Positions 31,491 through 38,092 of a stretch of 40,197 nt of DNA are shown one piece after another. Position numbers and translations under genes: made by a program. A model generated the notes under the pieces. The model saw nothing but the letters and a program-made list of their open reading frames with translations, was not told where the DNA came from and searched no databases. The stretch is from Clostridia bacterium (lineage in GTDB: Bacteria; Bacillota; Clostridia; RGIG6154): positions 1-40,197 of the forward strand of contig JAGAJK010000027.1 of the NCBI GenBank assembly GCA_017626145.1. The letters run 5' to 3'. Every line of letters starts with the position of its first letter. Within the stretch, counting starts at the first letter, position 1.

Positions 31491-32017
31491 TAACACTGCT
31501 TTTTGTGGTTTTGCTCATTGGAGTCATTTTTGTGCATTTTGTTGATTTTATGCTGCCGGTAAAATATGAAAACGAAATAGAAAACGCATGTATGAAATAC
31601 GATGTGTCGGAAGAGCTTGTTTATGCGGTAATAAAAACCGAAAGCAATTTCGACGAGAACGCGACATCAAACAAAGCTGCAAAAGGACTTATGCAGCTTA
31701 AGGATGATACAGCCGGATGGTGTGCACAGAAAATGGGCTGGGAAACATTTTCTTTGGATAATGTATATGACCCTGAAACAAATATAAATCTTGGCGTATG
31801 GTACCTTTCTTATCTGATTGAAGAAACCGGTTCACAGGACCTTGCGATAATTGCCTACAATGCAGGTATAAACCGTGTCAATGAATGGATAAGTGAAGGT
31901 TTTGTAGAGAGGGAAATTGATGAGGATAACGAAATCCCTTATCCTGAAACCAAGAACTACCTGAAAAAAGTTAAATATTATAAAAATTTATATACTTACC
32001 GTTTAGGAAAAAAATAA
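31475..32017 (+). CDS. Membrane-anchored lytic transglycosylase (SLT domain)
   Basis: A peptidoglycan-cleaving enzyme of the Slt70-like family. One N-terminal membrane segment (LITLLFVVLLIGVIFVHFV) anchors it. The catalytic domain has VIKTESNFDENATSNKAAKGLMQL, with catalytic Glu56, and the later YDPETNINLGVWYL and AIIAYNAG motifs. The start is TTG 31475, directly behind a GGAGGTGGAG site that lies within the coaE 3' end. It acts outside the membrane on the cell wall. A terminator follows its stop. Confidence 0.92.
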   Translation: MAKKLITLLFVVLLIGVIFVHFVDFMLPVKYENEIENACMKYDVSEELVYAVIKTESNFDENATSNKAAKGLMQLKDDTAGWCAQKMGWETFSLDNVYDPETNINLGVWYLSYLIEETGSQDLAIIAYNAGINRVNEWISEGFVEREIDEDNEIPYPETKNYLKKVKYYKNLYTYRLGKK

Positions 32018-32024
32018 AAATATT

Positions 32025-32065
32025 AATAAATATTCGTCATATTCTGTTGACGAGTATTTATTTTT
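32025..32065 (+). terminator. Terminator after the lytic transglycosylase gene
   Basis: A 15-base stem (32025-32039 with 32048-32062, one wobble pair) with an eight-base loop, ending in a T-rich run. Its 3' arm also contains the -35 box of the next promoter. Confidence 0.8.
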
Positions 32066-32075
32066 ATGTTAAAAT
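32047..32075 (+). promoter_or_regulatory. Promoter of the DeoR-rhamnosidase unit, overlapping the terminator
   Basis: TTGACG (32047-32052), a 17-base spacer and TAAAAT (32070-32075). The -35 lies in the right arm of the preceding terminator. Confidence 0.6.
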
Positions 32076-32086
32076 TGTTGTATACG

Positions 32087-32101
32087 AACAATTCGGTTGT
32101 T
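32087..32101. promoter_or_regulatory. Inverted-repeat operator candidate for the DeoR regulator
   Basis: AACAA (32087-32091), spacer TTCGG and TTGTT (32097-32101), just after the predicted start of transcription and before the DeoR gene; further TTGTT/ACAAT copies flank it. Autoregulation by the DeoR protein is a reasonable guess. Confidence 0.4.
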
Positions 32102-32128
32102 TGAAATGAACAATAAAGGAAGAATATA

Positions 32129-32890
32129 ATGAATAAAAAAAGAAGAACAGACATAAATTCATATATCCAGTCAAAAGGTGAGGTAACAATGAATGAGCTG
32201 GAGAATCTGTTTCCTCAGGTTTCCTCTATGACGCTCAGACGTGACCTTAACTATCTGGAATCTCAGAACAAAATTATCCGTACACGTGGCGGAGCAAAGT
32301 CTATTGAATTTCTGTCAATAGGTGCGCAGGAGGAAAGGTATCTTAAGAAAACTCTTACACATATTGACGAAAAGAATATAATTGCTGCAAAAGCGGTTAA
32401 GCTTATAAGCCCGGAGCGTTCAATTTTTCTTGATGCAGGCTCAACCTCTATGTGTCTTGCTAAAATGCTTCCGGATGAGCGTTATTATGTATTTACTTCA
32501 GCTCCGAATGTTGCTATGGAGGTTGTGTATTCAACCTCATCAACTGTAAACTTAACGGGTGGAGAAATAAACAGGGATAATCTGGCAGTTTCAGGTGCCG
32601 GTGCAGTTGAATTTATGGAAAATGTTAATGTAGATATTGCGTTTATTGGTGTTCCGGCATTTGATTTGCACAACGGTTTTTCCTGCGGCAATATTAATGA
32701 CAGTCAGCTTAAAAAGGCTATTATTAAAAGAGCAGCAAAGGTTGTTGTGTTAATGGACAGCTATAAAAACGGCATTAATCTGCCATATACCTTTGCAAGA
32801 CTTTCGGATGTAGATATAGTTATAAGCGACGGCAAGCTTCCTAAGGAATTTCTTGATGAAGCAAAGAAAAACAATGTAAAGGTGCTTTAA
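32129..32890 (+). CDS. DeoR/GlpR-family transcriptional regulator
   Basis: 253 residues. The N-terminal winged helix-turn-helix contains VTMNELENLFPQVSSMTLRRDLNYLESQNKIIRTRGGA (given in part; about residues 19-56), the classic DeoR signature. The C-terminal sugar-phosphate sensor domain shows FLDAGSTSMCLAKML, LTGGEINRDNLAVSGAGAVEFM and the late VVVLMDSYKNG segment. Such proteins are usually repressors relieved by a phosphorylated sugar. AAGGAAGA precedes the ATG. It is followed after about 70 bases by a rhamnosidase-like gene, which is the likely target. Confidence 0.9.
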   Translation: MNKKRRTDINSYIQSKGEVTMNELENLFPQVSSMTLRRDLNYLESQNKIIRTRGGAKSIEFLSIGAQEERYLKKTLTHIDEKNIIAAKAVKLISPERSIFLDAGSTSMCLAKMLPDERYYVFTSAPNVAMEVVYSTSSTVNLTGGEINRDNLAVSGAGAVEFMENVNVDIAFIGVPAFDLHNGFSCGNINDSQLKKAIIKRAAKVVVLMDSYKNGINLPYTFARLSDVDIVISDGKLPKEFLDEAKKNNVKVL

Positions 32891-32927
32891 TCTTATTTAT
32901 GTAGGTTATTGGATAGACATTTAAGAC

Positions 32928-32940
32928 GCCGCTATGCGGC
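32928..32940. repeat. Short perfect hairpin before the rhamnosidase-like gene
   Basis: GCCGC, loop TAT, GCGGC, just upstream of AAAGG (32943-32947) and ATG 32960. It may influence access of the ribosome to this start. Confidence 0.5.
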
Positions 32941-32959
32941 AGAAAGGCAGCAAAGAATT

Positions 32960-35080
32960 ATGATATCAAACAGAGATTACAGATTTAAAAAGAGAGAAAC
33001 AAGTTTGATTTGTCCTGCCGAGGCACACCTCATATGGTCGGACACAAATAATAAGTATTTACCGTGGAAGAATTGCAATTCATTTTGTATGTTCAGAAGA
33101 ACCTTCCGTATCGATTTTGTACCGGCAATGGCAAAGATGAAGGTAATGGTCGATTCTAAAATGTGTCTTTATATAAACGGCAGATTTGTAAAAAGAACTC
33201 TGTATTCCGGGCTCACTTCAGCAAGAATATATGATGAGATAGACATAAACGGGTATCTTGTAAACGGCTTTAATGTTATTGCAATTTTAGCGTTGCACTA
33301 CGGTTATGATACGGTATTTTGTCAGAACGACAGACCGGGTCTTTTGTATGAATGTAAAATAACTGGAACTAACGGGGAAGAAATGATAGTTTCTTCAGAT
33401 AGAAATACAAAAGCAAAAATTTGTGATGCGTATGACCGTTTTGCACCAAAAATAAGTCTTAATGGCGGTTGTGTTGAAGTGTTTGATAACAGACGCTACG
33501 ATGAAAGCTGGACAAGTCTTGATTATGATGACAGCCATTGGCACAATGCATCAGAAGAGCTTTACGAATTTCCGGCAAGTAATCATACAAAAAGAATGAC
33601 CGATGGCTTGGTTGAAAAGAAACACTTTGCAAAAGCTATCGTTTCGGCATCTGTTTGTACTGAATCTCAGAAGGAAGGGATTTTTGAACGAATAACCGAA
33701 GAACTTGAAATGAGTCGTTTTAACGATATGTACGTAGTAGGCTCGTCCTGCGAAATACAGCCCTGTGAAATAGGGAAAATGAGTTATGTCGTGATGAAAT
33801 TCGGTAAAGTACGCAGAGGCAGAGTGGTGATTAATTGCGAAGGATATTCTTCGGACGTAATCGATATAGTATACGGCAACAGTTTTGAAAACGGAATATT
33901 CAGAATGTGCGGGCTTGCAAGCTTTACGCTGAAAAATGGTGAAAATATTCTTGAAACACGCTTTGACGACTGTATTTTTCAGTATGTTATGATAATAGCA
34001 CGTAATCACGTCAAAACTATAAAAATCAACAGTGTTGATATGATTGCTGACCGATACGGCTTTGATTATTTTATGGATTTTACGAGTGACGATCGTGAAT
34101 TTTGTGATATGTTCGAAAATATAAAAAGCGGTATAAAAAATCTGTATATGACAGAAACTGTTGATTATGACGGTTGTGAACCTGTGTGGCATTTAAGGGA
34201 CGACAGGTGGCAGAATCTGGCGTACTCAATAATATCAGGTGACGACGTTCATTTGAAACGTAATATAATAAAATATGCAGAGCTTATTGATGAAAGAGGA
34301 TACCGTAAATCGGTTTTGTCCCATAATAAGGCAGTTGAAATGGTAAGAGATTCGCTGGTGTGGATTTCATCCTTTGGCGACTTAGTCGACTTAACAGATG
34401 AGACATATCTTTTTGAAAGATACTTAAACAGAATTGTTTCAACACTTCGCTGGATTACCAATTTCGAAAATGAGGAGGGGCTCCTGACAGGACTTGATGT
34501 CCCTGATTTTTCACCGACAGTAATTAATTGTATGTATGTACATACAATAGAGAGTGTAGTTAAAATAACTAAAAGAATTGATGCGATACAGGAATATACC
34601 TATTATAAGTCGAAACATAAAAATCTTTTAAAGCTTATAAAGGAAAAATTCTGGAACGAGGAAAACGGATTGTATTGTGATGGCTTGCTTGGTGGTGTTC
34701 CTGTTGAAAAATGCGGTCAGGATGCAAATATAGCAGCAATTATATCCTTACATGAAAAGAATGAAAGAAGAATTAAAACAATAGTTAATAATGCGTTTGA
34801 AGGCAGGGAAATAAAGCTTGAGCGTGCTGACAGCTTTGTAAAAGCAATGCTCAAGGCGGGATGCGTTGATATGATTTACCAACAGCTCAAAAAAGGAATG
34901 AATGCAGAAGCGCAGGGCGTTTTTCTTGTAGAGGGTATTCTTGGACTTGATATGGGTAATGTTAAGGAAGGAATGGTTAAACCGTGGGTTCCCGAAAACA
35001 TAAGCTTTAAGGCAAGGATAAAAACACGTTTTCGAACCATAGAAATTGAAGCAAAAAATTCAAAATTCAAAGTAAGATAA
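32960..35080 (+). CDS. Alpha-L-rhamnosidase-like protein (GH78-type fold)
   Basis: About 706 residues. The N-terminal part is beta-sandwich (FRRTFRIDFVPAMAKMKVMVDSKMCLYINGRFV, shown in part), then a central beta domain with YDESWTSLDYDDSHWHNA. The second half looks like an alpha/alpha six-barrel with WITNFENEEGLL, FWNEENGLYCDG and the late GVFLVEGIL. This order fits GH78. The GH78 acid motif (DCPxRDER) appears only as DGCEPVWHLRDDRWQ, with Asp in place of the general-acid Glu, so activity may be changed or lost. No signal peptide; cytoplasmic. ATG 32960 is chosen because the residues before it in frame are basic and overlap a hairpin. Confidence 0.65.
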   Translation: MISNRDYRFKKRETSLICPAEAHLIWSDTNNKYLPWKNCNSFCMFRRTFRIDFVPAMAKMKVMVDSKMCLYINGRFVKRTLYSGLTSARIYDEIDINGYLVNGFNVIAILALHYGYDTVFCQNDRPGLLYECKITGTNGEEMIVSSDRNTKAKICDAYDRFAPKISLNGGCVEVFDNRRYDESWTSLDYDDSHWHNASEELYEFPASNHTKRMTDGLVEKKHFAKAIVSASVCTESQKEGIFERITEELEMSRFNDMYVVGSSCEIQPCEIGKMSYVVMKFGKVRRGRVVINCEGYSSDVIDIVYGNSFENGIFRMCGLASFTLKNGENILETRFDDCIFQYVMIIARNHVKTIKINSVDMIADRYGFDYFMDFTSDDREFCDMFENIKSGIKNLYMTETVDYDGCEPVWHLRDDRWQNLAYSIISGDDVHLKRNIIKYAELIDERGYRKSVLSHNKAVEMVRDSLVWISSFGDLVDLTDETYLFERYLNRIVSTLRWITNFENEEGLLTGLDVPDFSPTVINCMYVHTIESVVKITKRIDAIQEYTYYKSKHKNLLKLIKEKFWNEENGLYCDGLLGGVPVEKCGQDANIAAIISLHEKNERRIKTIVNNAFEGREIKLERADSFVKAMLKAGCVDMIYQQLKKGMNAEAQGVFLVEGILGLDMGNVKEGMVKPWVPENISFKARIKTRFRTIEIEAKNSKFKVR

Positions 35081-35102
35081 ACATTGAAAGGTAGTGTTTA
35101 AA

Positions 35103-36512
35103 GTGTCAGAATCAAAATTTGAAAAGCTGGAAAAGGAACTGTTGCTTGACAGAAGAAACGGTTTTGAAAAGACAGAGCATAAGGAAAATGAAGCTGCTTT
35201 TAAATTCAGCGAGGATTATAAAAAATTTCTTTCAGAATGCAAAACAGAGCGTGAATGTGCATTCTATTTTGAAGAGGAAGCGAAGAAAAACGGGTTTAAG
35301 GAGCTTGGTGAGTATAAAACTCTGCTTCCGGGCGATAAATTTTATATAAAGAATACAGAAAAGGCCATCTTAATTGGTGTTTTGGGTGAGAAAGCTATAA
35401 GTGAAGGCGTTTGCTGTATTGCCGCGCATATAGATTCACCTCGTCTTGATTTAAAGCCAAATCCTCTTTACGAGGATAGCGATATAGCGTATTTCAAAAC
35501 CCATTATTACGGCGGAATCAAAAAATTTCAATGGCTTACAATTCCTCTTGCAATACACGGTGTAATTGTTAAAAAGGATGGGGAAAAGGTAAGAATCACA
35601 ATTGGTGAAGATGAAAATGACCCTGTTTTCTGCATTTCTGATATACTGCCTCATCTTGGAAATGCACAGATGTCCGGAGAAGCAAGAAAGATTATTCCGG
35701 GTGAAAAATTAAATGTAATTATCGGTTCAGTGCCTGTAGACGATGAAAAGGTTTCAAAAAAAGTAAAGCTTAATGTAATGATGCTGTTAAATGAAAAATA
35801 CGGAATAACCGAAAAGGATTTTGTAAGTGCTGATATAGAAGTTGTTCCTGCTTATAAGGCTCGTGATATAGGTATAGACAGAAGCCTGGTAGGCTCATAC
35901 GGTCACGACGACAGAGTTTGTGCTTATACTGCGTTTAAAGCTATTCTCGAGGCAAATGCACCGCAGAAAACGGCAATTTGTTACCTCGTTGACAAAGAAG
36001 AAACAGGAAGCAGCGATTCAACCGGTATGCAGTCTGCATTTTTCGGAAACATCGTGGCACTTCTTGCCAAAATGACAGACGAAAATTATGATGATGTTAC
36101 AGCAAGAAAAGCGCTTATGAACAGCGAATGTCTTTCAGCCGATGTTACAGCAGCATATGACCCCAACTTTGCTGAGGTGTTTGAGGCAAATAACTCAACC
36201 TACCTTAACGGCGGTGTTGCACTTATGAAATATTCAGGAGCCAGAGGTAAGTCCGGTACAAGCGAAGCACAGGCTGAATTTGTTGAAAAAATCACATCAA
36301 AGCTTACGAAAAACGGTGTAATATGGCAGGTTGGTGAGCTTGGCAAGGTAGATGAAGGTGGCGGAGGTACTGTTGCACAGTTCTTTGCAATACTCGGTAT
36401 GAATGTAATTGATTGCGGTGTGCCGCTTCTTTCGATGCATTCACCTTTTGAAATAGCTTCGAAATTTGATATTTATATGGCATATAAAGCATATCTTACA
36501 TTTTTGCGATAA
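35103..36512 (+). CDS. M18-family aminopeptidase
   Basis: A zinc aminopeptidase of the aspartyl aminopeptidase family, 469 residues. Metal and catalytic blocks are visible: CIAAHIDSPRLDLKP (first His and Asp), YGHDDRVCAYTAFKAI (bridging Asp), VDKEETGSSDSTGMQS (Glu pair), ECLSADVTAAYDP, and the C-terminal MHSPFEIASKFDIYMAYKAY with the last His. GTG 35103 is preferred, with AAAGGT at 35087-35092; another GTG at 35094 is too close to that site. It trims N-terminal residues from peptides in the cytoplasm. Its last 17 bases overlap the converging flippase gene. Confidence 0.92.
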   Translation: MSESKFEKLEKELLLDRRNGFEKTEHKENEAAFKFSEDYKKFLSECKTERECAFYFEEEAKKNGFKELGEYKTLLPGDKFYIKNTEKAILIGVLGEKAISEGVCCIAAHIDSPRLDLKPNPLYEDSDIAYFKTHYYGGIKKFQWLTIPLAIHGVIVKKDGEKVRITIGEDENDPVFCISDILPHLGNAQMSGEARKIIPGEKLNVIIGSVPVDDEKVSKKVKLNVMMLLNEKYGITEKDFVSADIEVVPAYKARDIGIDRSLVGSYGHDDRVCAYTAFKAILEANAPQKTAICYLVDKEETGSSDSTGMQSAFFGNIVALLAKMTDENYDDVTARKALMNSECLSADVTAAYDPNFAEVFEANNSTYLNGGVALMKYSGARGKSGTSEAQAEFVEKITSKLTKNGVIWQVGELGKVDEGGGGTVAQFFAILGMNVIDCGVPLLSMHSPFEIASKFDIYMAYKAYLTFLR

Positions 36513-37986
36513 TTTTAATTTCATCCTTTTTTACTGCTTTGAGTATAAACAGTATTAATGTATATAAAAACGAAAATACAATAAAGGATGAAATTGTGTT
36601 AAGATTAAAAAGCTTTAAAACAGAAGCAGAAACTATAGCAGATACAGCAGGTTTAATTATTGAATTTGCTGTATCTGTTTTGTATTTTAAGCTTCTTTTC
36701 AGTATTAAATTACTTGTAATTCCGTTATAAATTTCACTTATATAGATAATTAATATATATCCTGTTGTTCCCATGACAGGCAAAATAAAGTTTATTAATA
36801 TAATGCAGATTATCGTGTCCGTAATGTTAATCAGAACTACCCATATTTGCTTATCAATTCCTTTAAGAACAGCATCCACCGTGCAATCATAATATATAAA
36901 AGGAATAATCGGGGCAAGGTACATTATATATCTTCCGACTGCTCTGTTTTTATAGAAAATATCTCCCATCTCACAGCCGTATAAAATAAGTATGCTTATT
37001 GTATACACCGAAATAATTATGGTGTACTTGTGAATTTTTGAAAGAATAGCAGCGATTTTTTTGTTTTGTTTTAAAACACAAAGCGAAGCTATTTCAGGTA
37101 CAAGGAGATTGGCAATTGATGTAAATAAACAACAGGGAAAAGTAATAATCGGCATAGCCATAGCGTTGATTTTGCCGTATTCTCCTAAGGCAGCTCCACA
37201 ATTGTTGGTATATTTTTCAAGCTTTAAAGGCACCAATGTATGCTTGAGCCCCGATAGGGCAGACTTTATATGCGAGCTTACGGCAACAGGCAAAACTATT
37301 TTAAACATTCTTTTTATAGTATTTGTTCCTTTTCCGACAGATTTCGGCTTTTTAATTTCAATATAAAAAAGTGAAATATGTATAATAAATGCAAGAATTT
37401 TTGAAAAAGCATTACTTAAAATAAGAATAAGGCAAATACCGTCAGCATCAACACGAGGAATAATATTAAGTAATATTACGGCAACTGCTATTTCTGAAAA
37501 ATTTTCAAAAAACTGTACCAGCGACATTTTGTATGCTTGCCTTATTGCAGTAAAATATCCTGAAATTGCTGAAGAAACAGAGATAAACGGCAGGCTTATA
37601 CAAAGCTTTTTTACGGTTGACGAGTGTACTTTACCGTGAAGCAGAATTTTTGCTATTGGTTCGTTAAACGTAAAAATAATTACACAGGCACAAAAGGAGC
37701 ATAAAAGACCGAAAGTAATACAATTATATACATTCTTAATGGCACTTTTATCGTTCCCACGTGCAATTTCTTCAGCGGTAATCCGTGAAGCGGCAAGGTT
37801 AAGTCCCGATGCGGATATAGCTATTAAAACTGTATATACCGACATAATAAGGGAATAAACCCCCATACTTTCAGCACCAACTTTGTTGGAAACAAAAATG
37901 TTGAACCACAAAAATGCGATACGAAACAAAATGGAAGCTATAACCGATGTTAATGTGTTCAAAATAAATACCTTTAATTTGCTCAT
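36496..37986 (-). CDS. Polysaccharide flippase-like membrane protein (SpoVB/MurJ type)
   Basis: 496 residues with about 14 membrane segments, of the MOP superfamily of lipid-linked oligosaccharide flippases. NTLTSVIASILFRIAFLWF at the N-terminus, VGAESMGVYSLIMSVYTVLIAIS, and SGYFTAIRQAYKMSLVQFFENFSEIAVA (in part) are typical of stage V sporulation protein B-like proteins. Start ATG 37986 has no clear ribosome site; TTG 37962, preceded by AAAGG, is an alternative. Its 3' end overlaps the M18 gene by 17 bases in a tail-to-tail arrangement without a terminator between. It probably exports a cell-wall or spore-cortex precursor. Confidence 0.85.
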   Translation of the reverse strand: MSKLKVFILNTLTSVIASILFRIAFLWFNIFVSNKVGAESMGVYSLIMSVYTVLIAISASGLNLAASRITAEEIARGNDKSAIKNVYNCITFGLLCSFCACVIIFTFNEPIAKILLHGKVHSSTVKKLCISLPFISVSSAISGYFTAIRQAYKMSLVQFFENFSEIAVAVILLNIIPRVDADGICLILILSNAFSKILAFIIHISLFYIEIKKPKSVGKGTNTIKRMFKIVLPVAVSSHIKSALSGLKHTLVPLKLEKYTNNCGAALGEYGKINAMAMPIITFPCCLFTSIANLLVPEIASLCVLKQNKKIAAILSKIHKYTIIISVYTISILILYGCEMGDIFYKNRAVGRYIMYLAPIIPFIYYDCTVDAVLKGIDKQIWVVLINITDTIICIILINFILPVMGTTGYILIIYISEIYNGITSNLILKRSLKYKTDTANSIIKPAVSAIVSASVLKLFNLNTISSFIVFSFLYTLILFILKAVKKDEIKIIAKM

Positions 37987-38043
37987 ACTAATTTATATAT
38001 TGTTGTTGCTGAATTTATGAGACAATTTGTTAAAGTTGGCATA

Positions 38044-38078
38044 CAAAAAGTGTAACAGTTATAAAACCGTTACACTTT
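38044..38078 (-). terminator. Terminator of the BspA-like gene
   Basis: AAAGTGTAAC (38047-38056) pairs with GTTACACTTT (38069-38078), with a twelve-base loop. On the minus strand it is followed by a T-run (A-run at 38044-38049 on the plus strand) and lies 15 bases after the stop at 38093. Confidence 0.8.
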
Positions 38079-38092
38079 AATAATATTAATTT

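Noticed and set aside
33551-34192. 213-codon open frame on the minus strand
   Set aside because: Opposite the rhamnosidase-like gene; composition (very rich in His, Tyr and Phe) is typical of antisense translation of an AT-rich gene.
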